This document shows, piece after piece, positions 19,547-30,076 of a stretch of DNA of 64,000 nt (position 1 is the first letter of the stretch; every line of letters starts with the position of its first letter). Source of the DNA: Morganella morganii (GTDB lineage: Bacteria > Pseudomonadota > Gammaproteobacteria > Enterobacterales > Enterobacteriaceae); NCBI RefSeq assembly GCF_003996855.1, contig NZ_NRQY01000002.1, positions 131,236 to 195,235 of the forward strand. The letters run 5' to 3'. The notes beneath the pieces are model-generated. The model saw only the letters and a program-made list of their open reading frames with translations. It was not told the origin of the DNA and did not search any database. A program made the position numbers and the translations under genes.

Positions 19547-20316
19547 CAGTATGCCTCCCCTAAGTACGCGCGGATCACATCCGGATGGTTGCGGATAGCA
19601 GCCGGCGTACCGCTTGCCAGCGGCGTTCCCTGGTTCACCACATAGATCCGGTCTGAAATCCCCATCACCAGTTTCATATCATGTTCGATCAGCAGGACAG
19701 ACACACCGTGTTCCGCCCGCAGTTCCGCGATCAGAGCATCCAGATCGTCTGTTTCTTTCGGATTCAGTCCCGCCGCCGGTTCATCCAGCATCAGAATATC
19801 CGGCCGGGTCACCATACAGCGGGCGATTTCCAGCCGCCGCTGCTGACCATACGCCAGGTTACCCGCCTGCCGGTTCGCCAGCGCCGTCAGCCCGATTCTG
19901 TCCAGCCACATCACCGCACGTTCCGTGGCTTCGCGCTGATCACGGCGGAATGAGGGCAATGTCAGCAGCCCGGCCAGCAGGCCGCTTTTATGATGCTGAT
20001 GTTGTGCCACCAGCAGGTTTTCAATCACCGTCATTTCACGGAATAAACGGACATGCTGGAAGGTGCGGATCATGCCGAGCCGGGCGATCGCCTGTCCGGA
20101 TAACCCCTGTACCGGTTTTCCGCGCAGCAGGATCTGCCCGTCCGCCGGTTTGTAGAAGCCGGTCAGGCAGTTGAAGATCGTGGTTTTTCCCGCGCCGTTG
20201 GGGCCTATCAGAGAGACAATCTCCCCGCGCTTCAGTTCCAGCGACACATTATTCACTGCCAGCAAACCGCCGAAACGCATGGTCAGGCCGGAGACCTGCA
20301 ATAAAGTATCTGTCAT
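19546..20316 (-). CDS. livG: LivG, branched-chain amino acid ABC ATPase
   Basis: A 256-residue ATPase. Walker A is GPNGAGKT (38-45), the signature-type segment is LAYGQQRRLEIAR, and Walker B is ILMLDEPAAGLNP. The extended C-terminal region (SDRIYVVNQG to the end) is typical of the LivG branch. It pairs with LivF. It overlaps livM by 4 bases upstream and touches livF downstream, so translation is tightly coupled. Confidence 0.95.
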   Translation of the reverse strand: MTDTLLQVSGLTMRFGGLLAVNNVSLELKRGEIVSLIGPNGAGKTTIFNCLTGFYKPADGQILLRGKPVQGLSGQAIARLGMIRTFQHVRLFREMTVIENLLVAQHQHHKSGLLAGLLTLPSFRRDQREATERAVMWLDRIGLTALANRQAGNLAYGQQRRLEIARCMVTRPDILMLDEPAAGLNPKETDDLDALIAELRAEHGVSVLLIEHDMKLVMGISDRIYVVNQGTPLASGTPAAIRNHPDVIRAYLGEAY

Positions 20317-21596
20317 TGCGCACCTCCGGTTTTTTCCGCATCCGCCGTACCGATTTTCAGGTGCTGCCGCGACACCGGCAGTAATCCCTGCGGCCGCCAG
20401 ACCATCATCAGCACCATCAGCGCACCGAGGAGGAGCATGCTGTAAGCATTCAGATCGCGCATCATTTCACGGGAAACCACCAGAATGACCGCCGCCAGAA
20501 TAACCGAAGTTTGTGATCCCATACCGCCCAGTACCACCACCGCCAGTACAAATGCGGATTCCGTAAAGGTGAAGGATTCCGGACTGATAAAGCCCTGACG
20601 GGCAGCAAACAGCGTGCCCGCCACCCCGGCAAAGGCCGCACTGATAGTAAACGCCGTCAGTTTGATGCGCGTCGGGCTGAGCCCCAGCGAACGGCAGGCA
20701 ATTTCATCCTCACGCAGCGCTTCCCACGCACGGCCCAGCGGCATTCTCAGTAACCGGCTGATAATAAACAGTGTTGCCAGCACCAGCAGCAGCGCGACCA
20801 GATACAGAAAGATAATACGATCGCCCGGATCATACGCCAGGCCGAAGAAGTTGTGGAAAGTATCCCAGCCACCCTCTTTGGCGGTCCGGCTGAATTCCAG
20901 CCCGAACAGTGTCGGTTTCGGGATCTGACTGATGCCGTTCGGCCCGCCGGTAAATTCTGTATTATTCAGCAGCAGAATACGGACAATTTCCCCGAAACCG
21001 AGTGTCACAATCGCCAGATAATCCCCCCGCAGCCGCAGCACCGGAAAGCCGAGCAGTAAACCGGACAGCGCCGCGACAATCCCGGCCAGCGGCAGGCTCT
21101 GCCAGAATCCCCAGCCGAAATAGTGGTTCATCAGCCCGTAGGTATACGCTCCGATAGCATAGAACCCGGCGTAGCCCAGCACCAGCAGGCCGGACAACCC
21201 GACCACCACATTCAGCCCGAGGCCGAGCATCACATAGATAAGGGTTAAAGTGGCAATATCCACACTGCCGCGTGACACCATAAACGGCCAGATAATGGCA
21301 GCGACAATAATCAGCCCGGCAATAATTTTCTGCGTGTTGGTGGAGCCGTCAAAACCCGGCAGCGAAACGCTGCTTTTCGGCAGACGCGCCGTCAGTTTTT
21401 TCAGTGACGGCCGCACCAGCTGAAAGATAAAGACAATCACACAACCGGTGCCGATCCACTCCCAGCGGACCGCATCTGCATTGCGGACAATCAGACGGGT
21501 GCCGTCCAGGGATAATTGCAGCCCCATCATCACAGACGACAACACAAACAGAGTTGCGGTGGCAATAATGGCGTTGATCCAGTGAGATTTTGTCAT
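20313..21596 (-). CDS. livM: LivM, branched-chain amino acid permease
   Basis: A 427-residue permease with about ten spans. An N-terminal extension of about 100 residues precedes the common core, as in E. coli LivM (425). The EAA-like cytoplasmic loop is seen in LGRAWEALREDEIACRSLG (about 291-309). Together with LivH it forms the transmembrane channel. The start overlaps livH by 4 bases. Confidence 0.94.
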   Translation of the reverse strand: MTKSHWINAIIATATLFVLSSVMMGLQLSLDGTRLIVRNADAVRWEWIGTGCVIVFIFQLVRPSLKKLTARLPKSSVSLPGFDGSTNTQKIIAGLIIVAAIIWPFMVSRGSVDIATLTLIYVMLGLGLNVVVGLSGLLVLGYAGFYAIGAYTYGLMNHYFGWGFWQSLPLAGIVAALSGLLLGFPVLRLRGDYLAIVTLGFGEIVRILLLNNTEFTGGPNGISQIPKPTLFGLEFSRTAKEGGWDTFHNFFGLAYDPGDRIIFLYLVALLLVLATLFIISRLLRMPLGRAWEALREDEIACRSLGLSPTRIKLTAFTISAAFAGVAGTLFAARQGFISPESFTFTESAFVLAVVVLGGMGSQTSVILAAVILVVSREMMRDLNAYSMLLLGALMVLMMVWRPQGLLPVSRQHLKIGTADAEKTGGAQ

Positions 21597-22519
21597 ACCT
21601 TTTCAACCTCCGGGCGCCCGAGTATCCCGGTCGGCATCACCAGCAGCACAAGAATAAGCAAGCCGAATGAAACCACATCTTTATATTCTGTACTGAAATA
21701 TGCTGAGGTCATGGCTTCTGATACGCCGAGGATCACCCCGCCGATCATCGCGCCGGGAATACTGCCGATCCCGCCGAGAACCGCAGCAGTAAAGGCTTTC
21801 ATTCCGGCCATAAACCCGATATACGGGTTGATCACGCCGTAAAACTGCCCCAGAAGCACCCCGGCTACTGCCGCCATCGCCGCACCGATCACAAAAGTCA
21901 GTGAAATGACGCGATCCGTGTTGATCCCGAGTAATCCCGCCATTTTCAGATCTTCCGCACAGGCACGGCAGGCACGTCCCATCCGTGAATAACGGATAAA
22001 GAGTGTCAGTGCCAGCATCGCCAGTACCGTCATCACCCAGATAGTGATCTGCATAGCGGAAACGGTGGCAGAGAAACCGCCGCTCTCCCCGAAGGTCCAG
22101 CGGCCGTTAATCAGCCCGGGCAGTGCGAGGTCGCGGGAGCCCTGAGAAAGACTGACAAAGTTTTGCAGAAAAATGGACATCCCGATGGCAGAAATCAGGG
22201 CAATCAGCCGTTTTGAGTGACGGACGGGCCGGTAAGCGACCCGTTCGATACTCCAGCCATAAGCACTGGCAATAACGATCGCTGTAATAAATGCAGCGGT
22301 AATTAATAACCAGCCGACATCAATCCCCAGCATCATCAGCCCGGCAATCACAATAAAAGAGACATAACTGCCGATCATATACACTTCGCCGTGGGCAAAG
22401 TTAATCATACCGATAATGCCGTACACCATGGTGTAACCGATGGCGATCAGGGCATAAGTGCTTCCCAGCGTTAATCCGTTCAGCAATTGCTGCGTAAAAT
22501 ATAATAATTGTTCTGACAT
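21593..22519 (-). CDS. livH: LivH, branched-chain amino acid permease
   Basis: A 308-residue permease, the same length as E. coli LivH. Characteristic segments are LTLGSTYALIAIGYTMVYGI (about 16-35), INFAHGEVYMIG, and the loop RACRACAEDLKMAGLLGIN. About eight spans. The ATG was chosen because GGGGAG lies 7 bases upstream; an in-frame codon ten codons earlier lacks this. Confidence 0.95.
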   Translation of the reverse strand: MSEQLLYFTQQLLNGLTLGSTYALIAIGYTMVYGIIGMINFAHGEVYMIGSYVSFIVIAGLMMLGIDVGWLLITAAFITAIVIASAYGWSIERVAYRPVRHSKRLIALISAIGMSIFLQNFVSLSQGSRDLALPGLINGRWTFGESGGFSATVSAMQITIWVMTVLAMLALTLFIRYSRMGRACRACAEDLKMAGLLGINTDRVISLTFVIGAAMAAVAGVLLGQFYGVINPYIGFMAGMKAFTAAVLGGIGSIPGAMIGGVILGVSEAMTSAYFSTEYKDVVSFGLLILVLLVMPTGILGRPEVEKV

Positions 22520-22565
22520 AGCGCACTCCCCTGAAACACACTGCCGCATCAGTCACCGCTGCGGA

Positions 22566-23678
22566 TCAGTTCAGCGGTGATGAGGTTCCGTCTTTGTGCC
22601 ATTCAAATACGCCGAACTCGAAACCTTTCAGATCCCCGTTTGGTGTCCAGCTCAGTTCGCCCATCACGGTGTCAACCGGTTTGCCTTTCAGATCCGCTGC
22701 CAGATCTGCCGGTTCCATACTGCCGCTGCGCTGCATCGCGGTGGTCAGAGACTGCAATGCGGCATAGGTTGTCCAGATAAACGGCCCGGAAGCATCCAGT
22801 TTTTTCGCACTCAGGGCATCCACCACCGGTTTGTTATCCGGAACCTGGTCATAGCGTTTCGGCAGGGTGACCAGCATGCCTTCGGATGCATCACCGGCGA
22901 TATTAGAGAGTGAGGAGTTACCCACGCCTTCCGGCCCCATAAAGCGGATATTCAGCCCTGCCTGCTTTGCCTGGCGTAAAATCTGTCCCATTTCCGGGTA
23001 GTAACCGCCGAAATAGACAAAATCCACATTATCTTTCTTCAGACGCGCCACCAGCGCGGAGAAATCTTTATCACCCGCCGTCACGCCCTCAAACAGCACT
23101 TCTTTGACCCCGGCCTTGTTCAGATTCTCTTTTACTGAATGCGCCAGACCTTCACCGTACTGCTGTTTGTCATGCACCACAGCAATGCGCTGCGGTTTCA
23201 CTTTTTCGAGAATATATTTTGCCGCGGTCGGCCCCTGGTCAGAATCCAGGCCGGTGGTACGCATAATCAGGCTGTAACCGCGCGTGGTTAAATCCGCATT
23301 GGTTGCCGCCGGGGTGATCATCAGAATCCCTTCGTCTTCATAAATATCTGACGCGGGCTGTGTGGAAGAGGAGCAGAGATGACCGATAACATAGCGCATG
23401 CCGTCATTGATGACTTTGTTGGCCACCGCTACCGCCTGTTTCGGGTCACAGGCATCATCATATTCGGTGATCACCAGTTTATTGCCGTTAATACCGCCTT
23501 TGGCGTTGATATCCTCAACCGCCTGACGGGCACCGGTAAACTCCATATCGCCGTATTGTGCGACCGGCCCGGACATTGCCCCCACCACCGCCACTTTAAT
23601 ATCTTCAGCGTAAGCCGCTGCACTTAATGCACAGGATACAGCCCCGGCGATCATTGCCATTTTCATTTTTGTCTTCAT
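22566..23678 (-). CDS. livK: LivK/LivJ-type periplasmic binding protein
   Basis: A 370-residue periplasmic binding protein. Signal peptide 1-24 ends AAAYA before [21 protein letters not shown] Cys pair (in DDACDPK and GHLCSSSTQ) forms the conserved disulfide loop. The mature length and the two-lobe pattern match LIV-binding proteins. It delivers Leu, Ile or Val to LivHM. As the first liv gene, it lies 46 bases before livH. Binding specificity (Leu only, or all three) cannot be told, so the choice between livK and livJ is by position. Confidence 0.92.
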   Translation of the reverse strand: MKTKMKMAMIAGAVSCALSAAAYAEDIKVAVVGAMSGPVAQYGDMEFTGARQAVEDINAKGGINGNKLVITEYDDACDPKQAVAVANKVINDGMRYVIGHLCSSSTQPASDIYEDEGILMITPAATNADLTTRGYSLIMRTTGLDSDQGPTAAKYILEKVKPQRIAVVHDKQQYGEGLAHSVKENLNKAGVKEVLFEGVTAGDKDFSALVARLKKDNVDFVYFGGYYPEMGQILRQAKQAGLNIRFMGPEGVGNSSLSNIAGDASEGMLVTLPKRYDQVPDNKPVVDALSAKKLDASGPFIWTTYAALQSLTTAMQRSGSMEPADLAADLKGKPVDTVMGELSWTPNGDLKGFEFGVFEWHKDGTSSPLN

Positions 23679-24111
23679 CGGAAATCCCCATCGGTTAGCG
23701 TCGCAGTGACCGGACGGTCAGCATGCCGGTATTTTTTTGCAATTACCGTATAATGAGTCACATCACATTAATTAATGCTTTATTTTCATACCATTAAACA
23801 GGATTTTTATTCTGAAAAGAAAATCATAAAAGGAGATTATTGCATCATTAACAGGATAATATCTGGTTGCAATCGGGTGTTTTTTCGGCAAAAAACAGTG
23901 TTATAAACTGGTTAATGATTCGTTAAGGATAACTTAATGCGGAAATTCATCGCCGGAAAAATAGTTTTCCCCATTATTCCGATAGTAATTATCTCCCTTT
24001 ATTATTAGATTCATCCGGCGAAGTATTAACCCGTGATCTGATTCAGCTTACTGATTGATTCCTTCGGAACCGGGTTTTTTGTTCACTATGACTGATGAAA
24101 TGGTCCGCGAT
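23679..24111. other. Intergenic region upstream of livK
   Basis: About 430 AT-rich bases with the livK promoter on the minus strand. One clear hairpin is visible at 23878-23897, TGTTTTTTCGGCAAAAAACA (8-bp stem). No coding sequence is convincing. Lrp control is common for liv genes, but I cannot point to a defined Lrp site. Confidence 0.35.
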
Positions 24112-24847
24112 ATGAATAAACTAACAGGCATGCTCCTGCTCATTTTTGCGCTTCCGCTGACCGGTACAGCAGCACCCCATGGTCAGTGTGATGCTGCTGC
24201 ACGGGATATTAACCGGCAAAATACATTTATTATTACCGGTACAAAATATAACGGGCCGGTAAAATCAATTACTATCACATCTTACCGCTCGATGGGACTT
24301 ATCCTGTGGGTGAAAGAAAAGCTGCACTTCAATTCCTGCGGTTCGCTGACACAATATGATTATGAATACCGGGAAATGGCGATAGAAGAAAGCCAGGTAC
24401 CGATTACGCAGACCACGCAAATCGTCCCGGAAAAACCGGATCGTCAGCCTGGCAGAATCCTATAAAACCGGGCCGGACACTCAATCCTGGCAGTCGGAAA
24501 CCCGTTACCGCTATCTGAATAACCGGCTGGTTTCAGAGAAAGAGACAGAGAACGGTGAAACACGGACCACGGTTTATCATTATGATGATAACGGATTGCT
24601 GACCGAAATTGAGCAGCCGGATGTAATGACACAGGAATATACCTATAACGAACAGAATCATGTCGCCGGTATCACTCAAAAACTGCCGACGTTCTGGGGA
24701 AAAAGTACCTATTCCTATACCTGCTATAAATGGGATCAGTACGGAAACTGCGAATTGCAGACCATGATAAAAGCCATTCAGTTAGAAGGCTCCGCCGCCA
24801 TTCAGAGCAGCGGGATCACACTGGAGTCCCGCTACGAATATTACTGA
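24112..24847 (+). pseudogene. YnfC-like exported protein, frameshifted
   Basis: Two frames together resemble one secreted protein of about 245 residues. The first part (start MNKLTGMLLLIFALPL) has a signal peptide and the segment NGPVKSITITSYR. It runs to a stop at 24463-24465. A frame one base later is open through this point and ends LESRYEYY at 24847. The switch lies near an A5 run at about 24431-24435 (…CCGGAAAAACC…); one more A would join the frames. The GPVK motif, a Cys-containing segment followed by a short gap and CEL, and the final tyrosines recall YnfC-family lipoproteins, but this is only a moderate resemblance. Either a real break or a homopolymer sequencing error. It converges with glycerate kinase. 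Confidence 0.55.
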
Positions 24848-24848
24848 T

Positions 24849-25985
24849 TTATACTATTTTCATCGCCAGTACCGCAGCGATATTGCGGGCAGCCACTTCA
24901 ATATTGACCGCCGCCTGTGCCAGTGCCTCATCCAGAGAGCAAATCCGCGGGATCACAGAGAACACCGCATCAATACCGTGCTCATGCACGACGGCATAGT
25001 CCTCGCTCATCCCGCCGGCCAGCGCAATGACCGGAATTCCCCGCGCTTTTGCGGCTTTCGCCACACCCCCCGGGGTTTTTCCCTGAATCGTCTGGCTGTC
25101 CATCCGTCCTTCTCCGGTGATCACCAGGTCGGCATCCTTCACCACCGTGTGCAGATCCAGTGTTTCGATCACCATCTCAATCCCCGGCTGCATCCGGGCA
25201 TCAAGCCATGCCATCAGCGGAACGCCCATACCACCCGCCGCTCCGGCACCCGCGACATCACTCAGTGATTTGCCGGTCAGGGATTCAATCACCTCCCCGT
25301 AGTGCCGCAGCGCCGCATCCAGCTCGCTGACCATCGCCGGGGTCGCGCCTTTCTGCGGCCCGAAAGTGGCGGATGCACCTTTCGGCCCGCACAGCGGATT
25401 GTTCACATCACAAGCCACCACAAACTCCGTTTTCGCAAGACGCGGGTCCAGCCCGGACAAATCCGCGAAAGCCAGTTTTGCCAGCGCACTGCCGCCGAAC
25501 GGCAGTGAATTTCCCTGTTCATCACGGAATACCGCACCCAGCGCCTGCATCATACCGGCGCCGCCGTCATTGGTGGCACTACCGCCGATCCCGAGGATAA
25601 TTTTCTCCGCACCATCATCCAGCGCCGCGAGGATAAGCTCCCCGGTACCGAAGGTGGTGGTCACCCGCGGATCGCGCTGTGCAGGCGGCACCAGATGTAA
25701 CCCGGAGGCCGCCGCCATCTCAATAATAGCCGTTTTTCCGTCGCCGGACAGCCCGTAAAACCCGGTCACTTTGTTCCCCAGCGGCGCCGTGACGTCTGTT
25801 TCTTTCAATTTTCCCTGTGTGGCTTCAATAATTGAGACAACTGTCCCCTCACCGCCGTCTGCCATCGGCAGTTTGATGTACTGCGCATCCGGGAAAACGA
25901 CCCTGAACCCCGCTTCAACGGCATCCGCAACCTGAAGGGCGGTCAGGCTCTCTTTAAACGAATCCGGTGCAATCACTATTTTCAT
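24849..25985 (-). CDS. glxK: Glycerate kinase (GarK/GlxK type)
   Basis: A 378-residue class II glycerate kinase that phosphorylates D-glycerate to 2-phosphoglycerate with ATP. The N terminus MKIVIAPDSFKESLTALQVA and the segments GGSATNDGGAGMMQALGA (about 154-171) and ITGEGRMDSQTIQGKTP are family hallmarks. It lies 12 bases after a truncated GntP permease and downstream of a broken CdaR regulator, a layout of glycerate or sugar-diacid utilisation. The enzyme itself looks intact. The symbol glxK versus garK is a family-level choice. Confidence 0.9.
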   Translation of the reverse strand: MKIVIAPDSFKESLTALQVADAVEAGFRVVFPDAQYIKLPMADGGEGTVVSIIEATQGKLKETDVTAPLGNKVTGFYGLSGDGKTAIIEMAAASGLHLVPPAQRDPRVTTTFGTGELILAALDDGAEKIILGIGGSATNDGGAGMMQALGAVFRDEQGNSLPFGGSALAKLAFADLSGLDPRLAKTEFVVACDVNNPLCGPKGASATFGPQKGATPAMVSELDAALRHYGEVIESLTGKSLSDVAGAGAAGGMGVPLMAWLDARMQPGIEMVIETLDLHTVVKDADLVITGEGRMDSQTIQGKTPGGVAKAAKARGIPVIALAGGMSEDYAVVHEHGIDAVFSVIPRICSLDEALAQAAVNIEVAARNIAAVLAMKIV

Positions 25986-25997
25986 ACTTAATTCCTT

Positions 25998-26501
25998 TTA
26001 CCCGCCAAACCCGAAGACACCGAAAATCAGTGTGGAGACAATCGCAATCACCAGACCCACCATCGTTTCGTAAGGCAGTAATTTCAGACGCTCATGAACC
26101 TGCATATTGACACTGCCGCCGGTTGCATGGAAGAAGCTGCCGTGCGGCATCTGGTCGAGCACCACCGCACCGGCGTGGATCATCGCCGCCCCGGCCAGCG
26201 CCAGCAGCGCCCGCTTTTCCCCCACTTTACGGACAATGGTTTCCGCAATGGTATTTGCCGCACCGGACTCAATCAGTACCCCGGCCAGCACACCGGCCGC
26301 CAGAATACGCAGTACCGCGTTTGTGATCCCCAGGGCTCCGGTGACCATCAGTGTCACCGTCTGCACCAGATCTGCCCCGCCGACCAATCCTCCGGCCAGC
26401 GCCCCCGCCATCATCCCGTATACCGGCGGTACTTTTTTCAGTATTAATCCTATCGCCACGACCAGCGCAACCATTGCGCCCAAAGCTGAAACTGTCACCA
26501 T
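25998..26501 (-). pseudogene. GntP-family permease with a large internal deletion
   Basis: Only 167 residues, compared with about 420-450 for this family. Residues 1 to about 105 match the N-terminal part (GMMAGALAGGLVGG, AGVLAGVLIESGAANTIAETI). From about 108 the sequence is the C-terminal part (IHAGAVVLDQMPHGSFFHATG). The middle, about 260 residues, is absent although the frame stays open. Such permeases need the whole two-half structure, so this one is probably inactive. The start has a good AGGAG. It lies between cdaR and glycerate kinase, where a glycerate or gluconate-type transporter is expected. Confidence 0.75.
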
Positions 26502-26635
26502 GTGCAGACTCCTGCTGTAGTTATGATTATTTGAACAGAACAGGATGCATTATGGCGGCAGTCACGGGGTTAAGCTTGAGAGGTTCCGACAAAAAAGAGC
26601 GGACTGAAATTGCGTATTTTGTACAAATACACAAA

Positions 26636-27757
26636 TCAAAGATCGGTGAGAATACCGAAATAAAGCTGAATTACAGATTCTAACCTGTTGATATTCAAGT
26701 CAGTAATCGATTCAACACGCTGGAGTCGGTAACGGAGGGTATTTGTGTGAATATGCAGCATTTTTGTGGTTTGAGACAGATCACAATTCTGATCAAAATA
26801 CGTCTTCAGGGTATGACACAGCACACGGCGGGTGTCCGCTGCTTTCAGTTTCTGCCAGGCAGAGGCGAGTTCAGCGGCCTGCCAGCTTTCCTGAAACCCC
26901 TGTAATAAGGCAGGTAATTTAACTTCATCATAAAAAATGGTTTTCTGACGGCTGTACGCCGGGGTCTGCCCCAGCTGCTGCACGGCACAGGCGCTCTACC
27001 AGGAGCGGTGCAGGCCGTTGTGTCCGTGAAAAAATCCGCCGACATACATCAGCAGATCCGGTAACTGACGCCGAAGTGCCTGTAACTGTTTCTGTACCGG
27101 AGAGAGCGGCTGAAAATCCGCATCACAGGCCACCGGTTTCAGCACCACCAGAGAATTGATCCCCCGGATACTGACCAGTAAATCCATTTTCAGATTATCG
27201 ATATATTCCACCAGACGGTGAAACCGCTCATGATCCGGTGCGGGCAGCGCGAGGATCAGGGCAATCCGGGGTTTATCGGGAGAGATCCCGAGATAGGCAG
27301 CGATAGAGTTTACGGACTGCGGCTGCTGCTCCGGGCTTATCAGCTGGCTGACCAGCTCATCGCGGTAACGGCGATCCCACTGGGATTTTTCCAGCAGATC
27401 GGCCTGCTCCAGCACCAGTTCTGCGGCCATACGCACCAGTTCGGCGTAGTTGCGCACTTCATCCGGTTTGCCTGAAATGCCGACCACACCCACCATGGTA
27501 TCGCGGAAAATCACCGGCAGATTAATCCCCGGTTTCACCCCTTTCAGTGTGGCGGCCGTGGCCTCATCAATTTCCACAATCCGGTTTTCCGTCAGCGCCA
27601 GCACCGCACCTTCGTGGCGCTGATTCACCCGCTGCGGGTCACCGGAAGCAATAATCACCCCCTGCGCATTCATCACATTGACGGAGTAACTGAGGATTTG
27701 CATCGCCCGCTGAACAATCAGCCGGGCGGTTCGCTGATCGAGCTGAACCGGTGTCAT
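26636..27757 (-). pseudogene. cdaR: CdaR-type sugar-diacid regulator interrupted by an amber codon
   Basis: Reading through, this is a regulator of about 373 residues. The N-terminal diacid-recognition domain starts MTPVQLDQRTARLIVQRAMQ and contains NVMNAQGVIIASGD and GVKPGINLP. The C-terminal PucR-like helix-turn-helix contains TKMLHIHTNTLRYRLQRVES. A single TAG at 26996-26998, after the sequence GLHRSW, splits it; both sides are in the same frame. One transition from CAG or TGG would explain the stop. Truncation removes the DNA-binding domain, so the gene is likely inactive unless the codon is suppressed. CdaR activates glycerate and glucarate genes in E. coli. The start follows the previous gene's stop by one base. 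Confidence 0.8.
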
Positions 27758-27758
27758 A

Positions 27759-28004
27759 TCAGGATGGATTCTGTGCCTGTCGTGCCGCCGCAATTGCGGA
27801 TTCGATGGCTTTTTTTGCCAGCGGGCTGTTGCGCCAGCAGGTGGAACCGGTGAGTGCAGCACCGGCACTCAGCAGGGAATGTGCATCAGCGGCAGCAAGC
27901 TGATTCAGATCGGAAAAACCCATTTGCTCAAGACGTTCAATCACTTTGGTGCCCACACCTTTGACCGCCAGCAGAACTGCCTTGTCTTCAGACGAAAAAG
28001 CCAT
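27759..28004 (-). CDS. Small helix-hairpin-helix protein
   Basis: An 81-residue protein with VLLAVKGVGTKVIERLEQMG (about 10-29), a helix-hairpin-helix motif of the kind that contacts the DNA backbone without sequence preference. The second half (LSAGAALTGSTCWRNSPLAKKAIESAIAAARQ) looks like the Cdd1/pathogenicity-locus type of small protein. The function is unknown. Its stop lies one base before the cdaR start, suggesting co-translation. Confidence 0.7.
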   Translation of the reverse strand: MAFSSEDKAVLLAVKGVGTKVIERLEQMGFSDLNQLAAADAHSLLSAGAALTGSTCWRNSPLAKKAIESAIAAARQAQNPS

Positions 28005-28079
28005 AATATCTCCGTCAGTGATTATCAGAAAATAATATGGCTACCATACCAGATTGCGGCGAAAACGGGAGCACTGTTA

Positions 28080-28934
28080 TCAGCTCTCAATCGCCTCACG
28101 CAGTTTCTTCATGGCATTTTTTTCCAGCTGGCGGACGCGCTCTGCGGAAACGCCGTATTTATTCGCCAGTTCCTGAAGCGTTGTCTTATTATCATCATCC
28201 AGCCAGCGGGCGCGGATAATATCGCGGCTGCGCTCGTCCAGTGAATCAATCGCCAGGGTGAGTTTATCCGTGGCGTGGCTGTCCCAGTTATCTTCCTCAA
28301 TTTCATCGGCGAAATCAGAGGATTTATCTTCCAGGAACAGTGCGGGTGCCACAACCGGATGGTCGCCGTCATCGTCGTCGGACATATCAAATGCCATGTC
28401 CTGTGCCGCCATACGGGATTCCATTTCCAGCACATCTTTGCTGGTCACCCCCAGCTCTTTCGCCACCATTTCCACTTCGTCCTGGTTAAACCAGCCGAGG
28501 CGTTTTTTAGATTTGCGCAGGTTAAAAAACAGCTTGCGCTGTGCTTTGGTGGTAGCGATTTTGACGATGCGCCAGTTGCGCAGCACATATTCGTGAATTT
28601 CAGCTTTGATCCAGTGAACCGCAAACGAAACCAGGCGCACACCCATTTCCGGGTTAAAACGGCGCACCGCTTTCATCAGCCCGATATTGCCTTCCTGGAT
28701 AAGATCCGCCTGAGGCAGGCCATAACCTGAATAACTGCGGGCAACATGGATAACAAACCGCAGATGCGACATGATCAGTTTTTTTGCGGCCTCAAGGTCG
28801 CCGTCATAATACAGACGCTCAGCCAGCTCTTTTTCTTCTTCGGCTGTCAGCATCGGATACTGGTTAGCTGCCCGGATATAGGCCTCAATGCTCCCTTGCG
28901 GAACTAAAACAGGGAATTGCGTATCTTTAGTCAT
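28080..28934 (-). CDS. rpoH: RpoH, heat-shock sigma factor (sigma-32)
   Basis: A 284-residue sigma-70 family factor that directs RNA polymerase to heat-shock promoters. Region 2 contains [16 protein letters not shown] and [18 protein letters not shown]. The RpoH box QRKLFFNLR is at 132-140, the mark of this branch. Region 4.2 is [21 protein letters not shown] (about 250-270). The length equals that of E. coli. It follows ftsX on the same strand after 170 bases, the conserved enterobacterial order. Translation of rpoH is usually controlled by mRNA structure over the start; I did not model it. Confidence 0.97.
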   Translation of the reverse strand: MTKDTQFPVLVPQGSIEAYIRAANQYPMLTAEEEKELAERLYYDGDLEAAKKLIMSHLRFVIHVARSYSGYGLPQADLIQEGNIGLMKAVRRFNPEMGVRLVSFAVHWIKAEIHEYVLRNWRIVKIATTKAQRKLFFNLRKSKKRLGWFNQDEVEMVAKELGVTSKDVLEMESRMAAQDMAFDMSDDDDGDHPVVAPALFLEDKSSDFADEIEEDNWDSHATDKLTLAIDSLDERSRDIIRARWLDDDNKTTLQELANKYGVSAERVRQLEKNAMKKLREAIES

Positions 28935-29104
28935 TCAGTCCTCAGTACAAATAAAAATGACGTCGGCAGACGGTAATGGTAAATAGTGTACAACACAGGA
29001 CAGAGTTACGCCTATCACTTAGTGCCGGCGTTGTCATTTGGTTGAATATAAACCGGTGATGCGGGATACCCGGCGGGGCCATTTCCCGCCGGATAATGAT
29101 ACGT

Positions 29105-30076
29105 TTACTGCGGCATAAAGTTCCGTAAATGGCGGACCGTTGCCAGCCAGGCCGCAATCCAGCCAATCATACCGGAAACCAGCACAATCAGCAGTGCCTC
29201 ATCCCAGTCCAGGCCGGTCAGTGTGAATTTTGTACCAAAAATTTTGGATACATCAGCCACAATACCCCCTAATTTCCAGACCAGCAATGAGGACAGAATC
29301 AATGACAGCACAGCACCGAACGCACCCAGCAGCATGCCGCCGTTAAGGAACGGACGAAGAATAAAACCGTCTGTCGCGCCGATCAGTTTCATTACATTGA
29401 TGGTTTCGCGGCGGCTGAAAATATTGAGCCGCACACTGTTGCCGATCACCAGGAACAGCGCCACGATCATCAGCACTCCAATCAGGGAGGCAATCTGTCC
29501 CACCAGCCCGGTCAGTGCCGCCAGCCGGGCAAACCAGCTGTCATCCATCCGCACCTCATCAATCCCGGATAGCGCCGTAACACGATCACGCAGTGTGGAG
29601 AGAGTGTCGCTGCTCTGCATGTCCACTTTCGGTGTGACGATGGCCACTGCCGGCAGCGGGTTTTCCTCCAGCATATCCAGCGCGGTACTAAAGCCGGACC
29701 AGGCGCGGAATTCCGTTATCGCCTGGTCACGCGAGAGATAATTGACACTCTCCACGCCGTCGAGCGCTTTCAGCTCATCCGCCAGTTTTTGTCCGCCCTG
29801 TTCATCCAGGTCCTTATCCAGATAAACGGTCAGCTGCGGGGTCGGATACCATTGTTCCGCCGCATGACTGACGTTTTTCCAGACAATATAAAATACACTC
29901 GGCAGTGTCAGGGAAATAGCAATCACCATCACGGTCAGCAATGTTGACAGCGGCTGGCGCAGCATATCGCCCAGCGTGTTAACCCACGCATGCCGCCACT
30001 GTTCCCGCCAGCCGCCTTTCAGTGCTTTGGCTTTGGACTGCATTTTTTTTGCGGGTTTACGCGGTTGTTTAGCCAT
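29105..30076 (-). CDS. ftsX: FtsX, cell-division ABC permease-like protein
   Basis: A 323-residue inner-membrane protein with four spans (about 50-70, 195-215, 245-265 and 293-313) and a large periplasmic loop after the first. With FtsE it couples the divisome to periplasmic murein hydrolases through EnvC. The cytoplasmic N terminus is basic ([20 protein letters not shown]). Its start overlaps ftsE by 8 bases. Length and order as in E. coli, although E. coli FtsX is slightly longer. Confidence 0.95.
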   Translation of the reverse strand: MAKQPRKPAKKMQSKAKALKGGWREQWRHAWVNTLGDMLRQPLSTLLTVMVIAISLTLPSVFYIVWKNVSHAAEQWYPTPQLTVYLDKDLDEQGGQKLADELKALDGVESVNYLSRDQAITEFRAWSGFSTALDMLEENPLPAVAIVTPKVDMQSSDTLSTLRDRVTALSGIDEVRMDDSWFARLAALTGLVGQIASLIGVLMIVALFLVIGNSVRLNIFSRRETINVMKLIGATDGFILRPFLNGGMLLGAFGAVLSLILSSLLVWKLGGIVADVSKIFGTKFTLTGLDWDEALLIVLVSGMIGWIAAWLATVRHLRNFMPQ

